Shown piece by piece: positions 49,642-62,673 of a stretch of 64,000 bases of DNA. Origin of the DNA: Pseudomonas ceruminis (GTDB lineage: Bacteria; Pseudomonadota; Gammaproteobacteria; Pseudomonadales; Pseudomonadaceae); the NCBI RefSeq assembly GCF_021602025.1, contig NZ_BQHW01000004.1, positions 62,001 through 126,000 of the forward strand, read 5' to 3'. How positions within the stretch are numbered: position 1 is the first letter of the stretch; every line of letters starts with the position of its first letter. Below the pieces are notes generated by a model, which saw only the letters and a list, made by a program, of their open reading frames with translations, did not search any database and was not told the origin of the DNA. A program made the translations under genes and the position numbers.

Positions 49642-49923
49642 ATGGCATTGACCAAAGACCAACTGATTGCCGACATCGCCGAAGCCATCGACGCGCCGAA
49701 GACCACTGCCCGTAACGCGCTGGAGCAACTGGGCCAGATCGTTGCCGACCAACTGGAAAACGGCGCTGAAATCACGCTGCCAGGCATTGGCAAGCTGAAA
49801 GTCTCCGAGCGTCCTGCCCGTACCGGCCGCAACCCTTCGACTGGCGCTGCCATCGAAATCGCTGCCAAGAAAGTCGTCAAGTTCGTTCCGGCCAAAGCCC
49901 TGAGCGACTCCATCAACAAGTAA
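49642..49923 (+). CDS. hupN: HU-family DNA-binding protein
   Basis: 93-residue histone-like protein. It has LTKDQLIADIAEAIDAPKTT at the N-terminus, the signature GAEITLPGIGKLKVSERPARTGRNPSTGAAIEI and AAKKVVKFVPAKAL. P. putida has three HU paralogs; HupN is assigned from the yejK/rlmF context (memory). GGGAAGGAA precedes the ATG. A strong terminator follows. Confidence 0.9.
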   Translation: MALTKDQLIADIAEAIDAPKTTARNALEQLGQIVADQLENGAEITLPGIGKLKVSERPARTGRNPSTGAAIEIAAKKVVKFVPAKALSDSINK

Positions 49924-49941
49924 TCTGTTGACGGTGTGACG

Positions 49942-49976
49942 AAACCGCGCCCGGCTTGCCCGGGCGCGGTTTTTTT
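49942..49976 (+). terminator. Rho-independent terminator of hupN
   Basis: 13-bp stem AAACCGCGCCCGG / CCGGGCGCGGTTT with a CTTGC loop and a T run to 49976. The T run touches the stop codon of convergent rlmF. Confidence 0.92.
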
Positions 49977-50925
49977 ATGCGTGTGATTTGCGCCTGGCGT
50001 GCCATGCCTGGCGTGCGGCATCGTCATGGAAACTCCAGGCGACCATGCGGCTCTGTTTCTGACCTTGGCCCATTTCGACGATGCGTAGTGCCTTGGCCCC
50101 GGCCTTTTTCAGTGCCGCCTCGATGCCAGGCAGGTTGCTGGCCTTGGACACGAGGCTGGTGAACCACAGCACCTGATGCGCATATTCCACGCTTTCGCCG
50201 ACCAGTTGGCTGACGAAGCGGATTTCGCCGCCTTCGCACCACAACTCGTTGTTCTGCCCGCCGAAGTTGAGCACTGGCAATTTGCGCTTGGGGTCCTGCT
50301 TGCCCAGATTCTTCCACTTACGCTGGCTGCCACGGGTGGCCTCCTCGCGTGAGGCATGGAAGGGCGGGTTGCACAGGGTCAGGTCGAAGCGTTCGTCCGC
50401 TTGCAGCAAGCCGGCGAGGATGTGCCTGGGGTTGTCCTGCTGGCGCAGGGCTATGCCTTTGCTCAGGCCATTGGCCTGAACGATGGCCTTGGCCGAGGCC
50501 AGTGCCACCGGGTCGATGTCCGACCCGAGGAAGCGCCAGCGGTAATCGCTGTGGCCGAGCAGGGGGTAGATGCAGTTGGCCCCCACGCCGATGTCCAGGG
50601 CGCGGATCTGGGCACCCTTGGGTACTTCGCCGGCGTTGTCCTCGGCCAGCAGGTCGGCGGCGACATGCAGGTAGTCGGCACGTCCAGGGATGGGCGGGCA
50701 CAGGTAGTTGGTGGGGATGTCCCAGTGCTGAATGCCGTACTGCGCCTTGAGCAGCGCACGGTTGAATACCCGTACGGCTTCGGGGTTGGCGAAGTCGATA
50801 CTGGGCTTGCCGTGGGGGTTGGTGATGGTGAAGCGGGCCAGGTCAGGGTGCGCCTTGATCAGGCTGGGGAAGTCGTAGCGGCCCTGATGGCGGTTACGCG
50901 GGTGCAGGGTGGGTTTCTGGGTCAT
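49975..50925 (-). CDS. rlmF: 23S rRNA (adenine1618-N6)-methyltransferase
   Basis: 316-residue SAM-dependent methyltransferase that makes m6A1618 in 23S r[19 protein letters not shown] at the N-terminus and the catalytic NPPFH in [15 protein letters not shown] are diagnostic; the SAM loop is [17 protein letters not shown] chose the ATG at 50925; a TTG four codons earlier is less likely. It is convergent with hupN. Confidence 0.95.
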   Translation of the reverse strand: MTQKPTLHPRNRHQGRYDFPSLIKAHPDLARFTITNPHGKPSIDFANPEAVRVFNRALLKAQYGIQHWDIPTNYLCPPIPGRADYLHVAADLLAEDNAGEVPKGAQIRALDIGVGANCIYPLLGHSDYRWRFLGSDIDPVALASAKAIVQANGLSKGIALRQQDNPRHILAGLLQADERFDLTLCNPPFHASREEATRGSQRKWKNLGKQDPKRKLPVLNFGGQNNELWCEGGEIRFVSQLVGESVEYAHQVLWFTSLVSKASNLPGIEAALKKAGAKALRIVEMGQGQKQSRMVAWSFHDDAARQAWHARRKSHA

Positions 50926-50954
50926 GCTTGAATCCAAATGAGCATCGCTGGCCT

Positions 50955-51076
50955 GGGGGCCGCGGTGCGGCCCATTCGCGGCACAAGGCCGCTCCCACAG
51001 GATAGTAAGGTTGGCGATAGCACCCCTATCCTGTGGGAGCGGCCTTGTGCCGCGAACGAGGGCGAAGCCCTCGCCG
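50955..51076. repeat. Perfect 31-bp inverted REP pair between rlmF and valS
   Basis: The 31 bases at 50975-51005 are exactly inverse to 51026-51056, separated by 20 bases; each half begins or ends with TTCGCGGCACAAGG and includes GCCGCTCCCACAG. Smaller flanking hairpins are GGGGCCGC / GCGGCCC to the left and GGGCGAAGCCC to the right. This is a BIME-like REP doublet of the P. putida type. It lies downstream of valS and upstream of rlmF. Confidence 0.85.
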
Positions 51077-51096
51077 GTCAGATCAGCAATATCAGG

Positions 51097-53943
51097 TTAC
51101 AGCGCCGCAATCCGCGCATGCTGCTCGGTGAAGTTGGCCAGGGCCTGCTCGGACTCAGCCAGCTTGGCGCGCTCCTTCTCGATCACCGCAGGCGGTGCCT
51201 TGTCGACGAACGCTGCGTTGGACAGCTTGCCGCCGACGCGTTGCACTTCGCCTTGCAGTCGCTGGATTTCCTTGTTCAGGCGAGCCAGCTCGGCGTCCTT
51301 GTCGATCAGGCCGGCCATCGGCACCAGCACTTGCAGGTCGCCTACCAGGGCGGTGGCCGACAGGGGGGCCTCGTCGGCATCGCCAAGCACGGTGAACGAT
51401 TCGACCTTGGCCAGTTTCTTGAGCAGGGCTTCGTTTTCCTGCAGGCGACGCTGGTCGTCGGCGTTGGCGTTCTTCAGGAACAGTGGCAGTGGCTTGCCTG
51501 GGCCGATGTTCATTTCGGCGCGGATGTTGCGCAGGCCCACCATCAGCTCTTTGAGCCATTCGATATCGCCTTCGGCGGCGGCGTCGATGCGGCTTTCGTT
51601 AGCGACCGGCCACGGCTGCAGCATGATGGTCTTGCCCTGGATGCCGGCCAGCGGCGCAATGCGCTGCCAGATCTCTTCGGTGATGAACGGCATGAACGGG
51701 TGAGCCAGGCGCAGCGCTACTTCCAGTACCCGCACCAGGGTACGACGGGTGCCGCGGGCGCGTTCGACCGGGGCGTTTTCATCCCACAGTACCGGCTTGG
51801 ACAGTTCCAGGTACCAGTCGCAGTACTGGTTCCAGATGAACTCGTACAGGGCCTGGCTGGCCAGGTCGAAGCGGAACTGCTCGAGCTGGCGGGTCACTTC
51901 GGCTTCAGTGCGCTGCAACTGCGAGATGATCCAGCGGTCGGCCAGCGACAGTTCGTAGGCTTCGCCGTTCTGGCCACAGTCCTCGCCCTTGTCCAGCACG
52001 TACCGGGCAGCGTTCCAGATCTTGTTGCAGAAGTTGCGGTAGCCTTCGACGCGGCCCATGTCGAACTTGATGTCGCGGCCGGTGGAGGCCAGCGAGCAGA
52101 AGGTGAAGCGCAGCGCGTCGGTGCCGTAGCTGGCGATGCCCTCAGGGAACTCGGCCTTGGTCTGCTTGGCGATCTTCTCGGCAAGCTTAGGCTGCATCAT
52201 GCCGCTGGTACGTTTCTCCAGCAGGGCATCCAGGGTGATGCCGTCGACGATGTCCAGCGGGTCGAGGACGTTGCCCTTGGACTTGGACATCTTCTGGCCC
52301 TGGCCGTCACGTACCAGGCCGTGCACATAGACGGTCTTGAACGGTACTTGCGGGGTGCCATCCTCGTTCTTGATCAGGTGCATGGTCAGCATGATCATCC
52401 GGGCAACCCAGAAGAAAATGATGTCAAAGCCCGTGACCAGCACATCGGTGGAGTGGAATTTCTTCAGGAACTCGGTCTGCTCCGGCCAGCCCAGGGTGGA
52501 GAAGGTCCACAGGCCCGAACTGAACCAGGTGTCGAGCACGTCGTCGTCCTGGCGCAGGGCAACGTCGGCGCCCAGGCCATGCTTGGCACGCACTTCTTCT
52601 TCGTTGCGCCCGACATAGACCTGGCCGGCCTCGTCGTACCATGCTGGGATGCGGTGGCCCCACCACAGCTGGCGGCTGATGCACCAGTCCTGGATATCGC
52701 GCATCCAGGAGAAGTACATGTTCTCGTACTGCTTGGGCACGAACTGGATACGGCCGTCTTCCACGGCAGCGATGGCAGGTTCTGCCAGGGGCTTGGTGGA
52801 AACGTACCACTGGTCGGTCAGCCACGGTTCGATGACCGTGCCGGAGCGGTCGCCCTTCGGTACTTTCAGCGCGTGGTCGTCGATGCTCACCAGCAGGCCC
52901 TGGGCGTCCAGGTCGGCAACAATCTGCTTGCGGGCGACGAAACGATCGAGGCCGGCGTACTGAGCTGGCAGGCTAGTATCGACCTGCTCGTTGACGCTGC
53001 CATCGAGGTTGAAGGCCTGGGCGGCGGACAGCACCAGGGCATTCTTGTCGAAGATGTTCAGCAGCGGCAGGTTGTGGCGCTTGCCGACTTCGTAGTCGTT
53101 GAAGTCGTGGGCCGGGGTGATCTTCACGCAGCCGGTGCCGAATTCCGGGTCGCAGTAATCATCGGCGATGATAGGGATGCGGCGACCGACCAGCGGCAGT
53201 TCGACGTATTTGCCGATCAGGGCCTGGTAGCGTTCGTCGTTCGGGTTGACCGCGACTGCAGCGTCACCCAGCAGGGTTTCCGGACGCGTGGTGGCAACCA
53301 CCAGGTAGTCCTTGCCTTCGGCAGTCTTGGCGCCGTCGGCCAGCGGGTAGCGCAGGTTCCACAGGTGGCCTTTCTCGTCGTGGTTTTCCACCTCGAGGTC
53401 GGAGATTGCCGTGTGCAGCTTGGTGTCCCAGTTGACCAGGCGCTTGCCACGGTAGATCAGGCCGTCTTCATGCAGGCGCACGAAGGCTTCCTTGACCGCT
53501 TCGGACAGGCCGTCGTCCATGGTGAAGCGCTCACGGCTCCAGTCTACCGACGAGCCCAGGCGACGGATCTGGCGGCTGATGTTGCCTCCGGACTGCTCCT
53601 TCCACTCCCAGACCTTGTCCAGGAAGGCTTCGCGGCCGAGGTCGTGACGGTTCTGGCCCTTGGCCTCGAGCTGGCGCTCTACCAGCATCTGGGTGGCGAT
53701 ACCGGCGTGGTCGGTACCGGGCTGCCACAGGGTGTCGCGGCCCTGCATGCGACGGAAACGGATCAGGGCGTCCATGATCGCGTTGTTGAAACCGTGGCCC
53801 ATGTGCAGGCTGCCCGTCACGTTCGGTGGCGGGATCATGATGGTGTAGGACTCACCTGCACCTTGTGGAGCGAAATAGTTCTCGGACTCCCAGGTGTTGT
53901 ACCAGGAAGTTTCGATGGCGTGCGGCTGGTAGGTCTTATCCAT
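51097..53943 (-). CDS. valS: Valyl-tRNA synthetase
   Basis: 948-residue class I synthetase. The HIGH motif appears as [10 protein letters not shown] (about 44-53) and KMSKS as [11 protein letters not shown]. The CP1 editing domain includes [13 protein letters not shown], and the C-terminal coiled coil begins [21 protein letters not shown] chose ATG 53943, which yields [18 protein letters not shown] as in homologs, over an ATG seven codons earlier with no site. Confidence 0.97.
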   Translation of the reverse strand: MDKTYQPHAIETSWYNTWESENYFAPQGAGESYTIMIPPPNVTGSLHMGHGFNNAIMDALIRFRRMQGRDTLWQPGTDHAGIATQMLVERQLEAKGQNRHDLGREAFLDKVWEWKEQSGGNISRQIRRLGSSVDWSRERFTMDDGLSEAVKEAFVRLHEDGLIYRGKRLVNWDTKLHTAISDLEVENHDEKGHLWNLRYPLADGAKTAEGKDYLVVATTRPETLLGDAAVAVNPNDERYQALIGKYVELPLVGRRIPIIADDYCDPEFGTGCVKITPAHDFNDYEVGKRHNLPLLNIFDKNALVLSAAQAFNLDGSVNEQVDTSLPAQYAGLDRFVARKQIVADLDAQGLLVSIDDHALKVPKGDRSGTVIEPWLTDQWYVSTKPLAEPAIAAVEDGRIQFVPKQYENMYFSWMRDIQDWCISRQLWWGHRIPAWYDEAGQVYVGRNEEEVRAKHGLGADVALRQDDDVLDTWFSSGLWTFSTLGWPEQTEFLKKFHSTDVLVTGFDIIFFWVARMIMLTMHLIKNEDGTPQVPFKTVYVHGLVRDGQGQKMSKSKGNVLDPLDIVDGITLDALLEKRTSGMMQPKLAEKIAKQTKAEFPEGIASYGTDALRFTFCSLASTGRDIKFDMGRVEGYRNFCNKIWNAARYVLDKGEDCGQNGEAYELSLADRWIISQLQRTEAEVTRQLEQFRFDLASQALYEFIWNQYCDWYLELSKPVLWDENAPVERARGTRRTLVRVLEVALRLAHPFMPFITEEIWQRIAPLAGIQGKTIMLQPWPVANESRIDAAAEGDIEWLKELMVGLRNIRAEMNIGPGKPLPLFLKNANADDQRRLQENEALLKKLAKVESFTVLGDADEAPLSATALVGDLQVLVPMAGLIDKDAELARLNKEIQRLQGEVQRVGGKLSNAAFVDKAPPAVIEKERAKLAESEQALANFTEQHARIAAL

Positions 53944-54061
53944 GCGCGGCGGGACCCTGTGCATTTATTCGGGAAAGCCGGGAAGTATAACCAAGGTGGG
54001 GGCCGCAGGCGACAGCTGTACTTGTGTTGCCTGGGCTTGCGGCCGATGAGGCGGTGCCGAA

Positions 54062-54427
54062 CTACTCGGAGCGCTTGATCAGACGCTCGATACGCGCATC
54101 GAGGCGGCGCTTGATCTCGGTCTCGATATGCGGGGTGAAATCATTGATCACGTCCTGCATGATCAACTGCGCCGCAGCGCGCAGCTCGGCCTCCAGGTGC
54201 AGCAAGGTGTCCTGGCGGCGGGTCTGCGGGTCATCCTCAGGCTCGGCTTTTACCGGCGCTGGCGCGGGCGTGGTGTTGCCGGCCGGGGTGTCGAGCAACA
54301 GGGGGATCTGTTCCACCGTTTCGGTCAGCAACGGTGGCTGCAGGTCGGCATCACCCAGCAGCTGGCGGATCGACTCAAGGTCGTCGAGCAGATGGGCGGA
54401 ATCGGGTAAGGCGGAAGGCTTGTCCAT
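54062..54427 (-). CDS. Small conserved protein between holC and valS
   Basis: 121-residue acidic protein of unknown function, conserved at this place in pseudomonads (memory). The N-terminal part (LDDLESIRQLLGDADLQPPLL) and the C-terminal basic helix (IETEIKRRLDARIERLIKR) flank a Pro/Ala-rich linker. It starts 5 bases past holC, so it is probably co-transcribed with it. It is sometimes labelled a polymerase III chi-related protein, but no chi fold is visible here. Confidence 0.8.
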   Translation of the reverse strand: MDKPSALPDSAHLLDDLESIRQLLGDADLQPPLLTETVEQIPLLLDTPAGNTTPAPAPVKAEPEDDPQTRRQDTLLHLEAELRAAAQLIMQDVINDFTPHIETEIKRRLDARIERLIKRSE

Positions 54428-54432
54428 CGTCG

Positions 54433-54861
54433 TTAAAGTCGCTGTAAGCGGTGGTCTTGCAGAGCATAGCCCTGTTCACGGTAGAAACGGAATCGCTCGC
54501 GTGCCGATTGGCGAATACCGGGCTCCTCGACAACGATCTCGGCAACCCGCTCGAACTGGCCGATGAACCCAGGCACATTGGCCCCCAGGTTGATCAGCAG
54601 GCCGCGGTGCTCGCCCGCCTTGTCGCCCAGGCCCAGGGCCACCGTGGCGTCGGCATGCGCCTCGGCCAGGTCGTGGGGCACGAAGGCTTCGCCCTTGAAG
54701 CGCCACAGGCGCAGGTCCAGCTCGTTGCGCTGCTCAGCGTCCTGGCAGTGCAGGTAGACCCGGTGGCCGAGGCGCCAGGCCTTTTCGCACAGCTTACAGG
54801 CGAAGTCCAACCGCGCCGACAGGGCGTCGGTGGGCAGAATGTAGAAATCGACTTTGCTCAT
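54433..54861 (-). CDS. holC: DNA polymerase III subunit chi
   Basis: 142-residue clamp-loader accessory subunit that binds SSB. It begins SKVDFYILPTDALSARLDFACKLCEKA and has VYLHCQDAEQRNELDLRLWRF and FVPHDLAE. This position next to pepA and valS is conserved in gammaproteobacteria. A hairpin separates it from pepA upstream. Confidence 0.95.
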   Translation of the reverse strand: MSKVDFYILPTDALSARLDFACKLCEKAWRLGHRVYLHCQDAEQRNELDLRLWRFKGEAFVPHDLAEAHADATVALGLGDKAGEHRGLLINLGANVPGFIGQFERVAEIVVEEPGIRQSARERFRFYREQGYALQDHRLQRL

Positions 54862-54876
54862 GGTTCAGTCTGCCAG

Positions 54877-54900
54877 CCGGTGGTGCCAGGGCACCACCGG
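54877..54900 (-). terminator. Perfect 10-bp hairpin between pepA and holC
   Basis: CCGGTGGTGC and GCACCACCGG pair perfectly around a 4-base loop. It lies 9 bases past the pepA stop and 15 before the holC start. No U run follows, so read-through to holC is likely. Confidence 0.55.
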
Positions 54901-54909
54901 TTCACGGCA

Positions 54910-57801
<2,892 letters not shown>

Positions 57802-57809
<8 letters not shown>

Positions 57810-58863
57810 ACTCGACCGCTACATCGGCCAGAGCGTGCTGCTGGCCATTCTCGCTGTGCTGGGCATCATTCTTGGCCTGGCTTCCCTGTTCGCCTTCATC
57901 GACGAGATGAGCGACCTGAGCGATACCTATACGGTCATGGACGCGGGCTCCTACGTCCTGCTGACCGCGCCGCGCCGGCTTTACGACATGCTGCCGATGG
58001 CGGCGTTGATCGGCTGTCTGATTGGCCTGGGCAGCCTGGCCAGCAGCAGCGAACTGACCATCATGCGCGCCGCCGGGGTGTCCATTGGGCGCATCGTCTG
58101 GGCCGTGATGAAGCCGATGCTGATCCTGATGCTGGTTGGCTTGCTGATCGGTGAGTACGTGGCACCTGTCAGCGAGAACAAGGCCCAGGCCGACCGCTCG
58201 CTGGCCCAGGGCGGTGGCGAGGCGCAGAGCTCCAAGCGCGGCATGTGGCACCGTCAGGGCGAAGAGTTCGTGCATATCAACTCGGTACAGCCCAATGGCC
58301 TGCTGCTGGGTGTGACCCGCTACCGCTTCGACAACGAGCGCAAGATCATGACCTCCAGCTTCGCTCGCCGGGCGCGCTACGAGAATGATCGCTGGGTGCT
58401 CAGCGATGTCAGCACCACCTACTTCCGTGGCGATCACACCGAGGTTGTCAAGGTCCCGGAAGAGGTGTGGGATGTTTCGGTAACGCCACAACTGCTCAAC
58501 ACTGTGGTACTGCCGCCTGAGTCGCTGTCGATCACCGGTTTGTGGGATTACATCCACTACCTGGCCGACCAGGGCCTGAACAACGCCCGCTACTGGCTGG
58601 CGTTCTGGACCAAGGTGCTGCAGCCGGCAGTGACAGCGGCCTTGGTGCTGATGGCGATTTCCTTCATCTTCGGCCCGCTGCGGTCGGTGACTCTGGGCCA
58701 GCGCGTGTTTACCGGTGTCCTGGTAGGCTTCGTGTTCCGTATTGCCGGCGAGTTGCTCGGCCCTTCGAGCCAGGTATTTGGCTTCCCGCCACTACTGGCC
58801 GTGGTGATACCGGTAGGGGTATGTACCATCGCTGGGTTCTGGTTGTTACGCCGGGCGGGATGA
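57802..58863 (+). CDS. lptG: LPS export permease LptG
   Basis: 353-residue partner of LptF with the same layout: six helices flanking a periplasmic jellyroll. It begins AKLDRYIGQSVLLAILAVLGI and has LPMAALIGCLIGLGSLASSSELTIMRAAG, the coupling-helix region that contacts LptB. The start is a GTG at 57802, six bases after GGAGG, inside the end of lptF. A terminator follows. Confidence 0.95.
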
Positions 58864-58881
58864 TGGCCTGACCGGTACAAG

Positions 58882-58908
58882 AAAGCCGACCTTGGGGTCG
58901 GCTTTTTT
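58882..58908 (+). terminator. Rho-independent terminator of lptFG
   Basis: AAAGCCGACC / GGTCGGCTTT stem with a TTGG loop and T run to 58908, 18 bases past lptG. Confidence 0.92.
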
Positions 58909-58915
58909 GTGGGGC

Positions 58916-59404
58916 TCATTTCTTCTGCTTCGGCACCCGTACCAGCTGGGTTTCCGAATAGATGTCATGCCAGCTGCGCTTGCGTTTGTCGATCAATGAC
59001 CAGAAGAACCCCAGCCCCAGGCACAGCCACGAGGCAATCGACACGACAAAGCGCAGCAACGCCTGCCACAGGCTGATTGCGCTGCCATCGGCATTCTGTA
59101 CGCGTACGCCCCACACCTGCATGCCCAGGGTTTGCCCGCCATGGGTCCAGAACTTGGCAAAGAAGCCGAACAGCGCAAACAACAGGACCGTCGACAACAG
59201 TGGATCGCCGTCCAGCGCGCCGGCGTCGGTCAATTCACGCATGCGCGCCTCGCCGATGATCGTCATCTGGATCATCTTGTAGGCGCCTGCGGTCACGATC
59301 AGCAGTGCCGTGCACAACAAAAAGTCGTAAAACATCGCCGCCAGGCGCCGACCCAGGCCGACAGGTGGGAAATCTCCCTGGGGGGAGAGCAGAGGCTTGG
59401 ACAT
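58916..59404 (-). CDS. RDD-family membrane protein
   Basis: 162-residue protein with three to four hydrophobic helices and the RDD pattern (GRRLAAMFYDFLLC near residue 18; KRKRSWHDIYSETQLVR at the end). GGQTLGMQVWGVRVQNADG is the conserved middle loop. Some RDD proteins act as Na+(Li+)/H+ antiporters or membrane-domain organisers; function here is unknown. It is convergent with lptG. Confidence 0.88.
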   Translation of the reverse strand: MSKPLLSPQGDFPPVGLGRRLAAMFYDFLLCTALLIVTAGAYKMIQMTIIGEARMRELTDAGALDGDPLLSTVLLFALFGFFAKFWTHGGQTLGMQVWGVRVQNADGSAISLWQALLRFVVSIASWLCLGLGFFWSLIDKRKRSWHDIYSETQLVRVPKQKK

Positions 59405-59444
59405 GCAGAACGGCTCCGAATGACGAAGCCGCTATTCTACGGGC

Positions 59445-59477
59445 AAAAAAAAGCCCCTGCACTGGGCAGGGGCTTTT
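59445..59477 (-). terminator. Rho-independent terminator of the cold-shock gene
   Basis: On the minus strand AAAAGCCCCTGC / GCAGGGGCTTTT with a 5-base loop is followed by a T run, 20 bases past the stop of the cold-shock gene. Confidence 0.93.
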
Positions 59478-59496
59478 CTTCGACGTCGGCGCCGGC

Positions 59497-59709
59497 TTAG
59501 CCGAGGACCTGAACCTTGTCAGCCTGCAGGCCTTTCTGGCCCTGGACTGCTTCGAAGGAGACCTTCTGGCCTTCTTTCAGGCTCTTGAAGCCGTTACCTT
59601 CGATAGCACGGAAGTGCACGAACAGATCAGCACCGCTTTCTGGGGTGATGAAGCCGTAACCTTTCTCGTCATTGAACCACTTGACGGTACCGTTCTGACG
59701 CTCAGCCAT
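59497..59709 (-). CDS. CspA-family cold-shock protein
   Basis: 70-residue single-stranded nucleic acid-binding protein. RNP1 is KGYGFITP and RNP2 DLFVHFRAI, with aromatic residues in [15 protein letters not shown]. Such proteins melt mRNA structures. AGGA lies about 9 bases before the ATG. The 357-base gap upstream may include a long regulated leader, as in cspA genes. Confidence 0.95.
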   Translation of the reverse strand: MAERQNGTVKWFNDEKGYGFITPESGADLFVHFRAIEGNGFKSLKEGQKVSFEAVQGQKGLQADKVQVLG

Positions 59710-59752
59710 TGTCTTATTTCCTATGAAGCTTAAATTTTGATGACAGTTTCTA

Positions 59753-59771
59753 TCACACTAATAAAGTGTGA
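59753..59771 (-). promoter_or_regulatory. Inverted repeat upstream of the cold-shock gene
   Basis: TCACACT (59753-59759) and AGTGTGA (59765-59771) flank AATAA, about 44 bases before the cold-shock ATG. It may be a promoter-proximal operator or the first stem of the leader. Confidence 0.4.
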
Positions 59772-59904
59772 AAGATTACTGGGCTGGGTTGCAGGAAAGT
59801 AAGAGACGTCGAACGGGTTGTAGCAGATTGCGGCTACTGGCCCAGGTCACGAACTGTTGCGACCCATGCAAACACAGTGCAGTGACTCTACGCCAACTCT
59901 CGAG

Positions 59905-59975
59905 AAAAAAACAAGCCCTTGGTCGTATGGAAAATCGGGCTTTTGCCGTTTACCGACATATTTGTCGGAAACGGC
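59905..59975 (-). terminator. Hairpin plus poly-U terminator between gcvT and the cold-shock gene
   Basis: Reading the minus strand: a 13-bp stem with one bulged base, GCCGTTTCCGACA / TGTCGG(T)AAACGGC (59975-59945), is followed by AAGCCC / GGGCTT (59942-59913) with an 18-base loop and a run of seven U residues. It begins 91 bases past the gcvT stop. It ends the gcv transcript, or a small RNA, before the cold-shock promoter. Confidence 0.7.
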
Positions 59976-60066
59976 ATGGTGCCTGGGCTGGCGCTATGTT
60001 CAAAAGCTATTGGGCAGGTTCGAAAACGAATATGTCTAGCCTGCCTGGATACCTCAGATGATACGT

Positions 60067-61188
60067 TCAACCGCGATAGTAACGTGGTGGAACAAAAGGC
60101 ATTTTGCTGACTTTCAGGGCAACCTTCTTGCTCCGTACCAAGGCAAACAGTGGCGTTTCGAGTGCGCCATGTTCGATATCGACATAACCCATTGCAACGG
60201 GGGCACCGAGTGTCGGACCAAAGCCACCGCTGCACACTTTGCCTACCACTTTGTCAGCAGCGTCGACTATCTCTGCCCCTTCGCGAACTGGCGTCCGCTC
60301 TTGTGGCAACAGACCCACCCGCTTGCGTGCCACCCCCGCTTGCTGCTGGGCAAACACCACCGCGGCACCGGGGAAGCCGCCTGCACGGGTACCATCGGCG
60401 CGGCGCACCTTCGAGACGGCCCAGAGCAGGCTGGCTTCGACCGGTGTGGTGGTGGTATCCATATCGTGGCCATACAGGCACAGGCCCGCTTCCAGGCGCA
60501 ATGAGTCGCGCGCGCCCAGGCCGATCGGCTGCACTTCGGGTTCGGCCAGCAGCCGGCGAGCCAGGGCTTCAGCGGCGCCGGCCGGTACCGAAATTTCATA
60601 GCCATCTTCGCCGGTGTAGCCCGATCGGCTGACGAAGCAGTCCTCGCCAAGCAAGCTGACCGGGCGCAGCTGCATGAACGTCATGGCGGCCACTTCCGGT
60701 GCCAAGCGCTGCAGTACCTTGACCGCCGCTGGGCCTTGCAGGGCGAGCAAGGCGCGTTCGGCGAACAGGGGCTGGATCTGGCAGCGGTCAGCGAGGTGTT
60801 CTTGCAGGTGCGCCAGGTCCTGCTCCTTACAGGCAGCGTTGACCACCAGGAACAGCGTGTCGTCACCCAGGTTGGCGACCATCAGGTCGTCGAGGATACC
60901 GCCTTGCTCGTTGGTGAACATGGCGTAGCGCTGCATGCCTACCGGCAGGTCAATGATATCCACTGGCACCAGGCTTTCCAGGGCCTGGGCCGCCTCTTTG
61001 CCGCGCAGCATGATCTGGCCCATGTGCGAGACATCGAACAACCCTGCCTGCTCACGGGTGTGCAAGTGCTCCTTGAGCACGCCCAGCGGGTACTGCACCG
61101 GCATGTCGAAGCCGGCGAATGGCACCATGCGAGCGCCCAGCTCCAGGTGCAGGGCGTGCAGCGGGGTCTTGTGCAGTGTTTCGGACAT
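60067..61188 (-). CDS. gcvT: Glycine cleavage system T protein (aminomethyltransferase)
   Basis: 373-residue THF-dependent aminomethyltransferase that releases ammonia and methylene-THF from the H-protein adduct. It has GARMVPFAGFDMPVQYPLG at the start, FDVSHMGQI, RSGYTGEDGYEISVP and GLGARDSLRLEAGLCLYGHD, all family hallmarks. It lies 26 bases past sdaA in the gcvP-sdaA-gcvT order. Confidence 0.96.
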   Translation of the reverse strand: MSETLHKTPLHALHLELGARMVPFAGFDMPVQYPLGVLKEHLHTREQAGLFDVSHMGQIMLRGKEAAQALESLVPVDIIDLPVGMQRYAMFTNEQGGILDDLMVANLGDDTLFLVVNAACKEQDLAHLQEHLADRCQIQPLFAERALLALQGPAAVKVLQRLAPEVAAMTFMQLRPVSLLGEDCFVSRSGYTGEDGYEISVPAGAAEALARRLLAEPEVQPIGLGARDSLRLEAGLCLYGHDMDTTTTPVEASLLWAVSKVRRADGTRAGGFPGAAVVFAQQQAGVARKRVGLLPQERTPVREGAEIVDAADKVVGKVCSGGFGPTLGAPVAMGYVDIEHGALETPLFALVRSKKVALKVSKMPFVPPRYYRG

Positions 61189-61214
61189 CGATGACTCCTT
61201 GGTTTTTTATCGGG

Positions 61215-62591
<1,377 letters not shown>

Positions 62592-62628
62592 GGTGGTTCC
62601 TCCAGGTAGGTCGTGCAGACAGCATTGG

Positions 62629-62665
62629 CCCCTGTGGGCGCGGGACAAGCCCGCTCCACAAGGGG
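62629..62665. repeat. REP-like hairpin between gcvP and sdaA
   Basis: CCCCTGTGG pairs imperfectly with CCACAAGGGG, and inside it CGGG pairs with CCCG around ACAAG. It fills most of the 82-base gap between gcvP and sdaA and resembles the other REP palindromes in the window. Confidence 0.55.
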
Positions 62666-62673
62666 AGTCCGCC

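Noticed and set aside
49642-49923. Integration host factor subunit
   Set aside because: Residues around GKLKVSERPARTGRNPSTG and the A/K-rich C-terminus fit HU; IHF-specific features and positions (next to pheT or rpsA) are absent.
50938-54078. Open frame of over 1000 codons on the plus strand opposite valS
   Set aside because: It is a mirror of valS in high-GC DNA; translation gives no domain, and valS shows all synthetase motifs.
54062-54427. Calling this gene a second polymerase III chi subunit
   Set aside because: holC next to it has the full chi sequence; this protein shows only a linker between short helices.
59768-60061. Small plus-strand frame in the gap upstream of the cold-shock gene
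   Set aside because: Basic, Arg/Cys-rich translation without a ribosome site, and it runs through the hairpins and terminator on the other strand.
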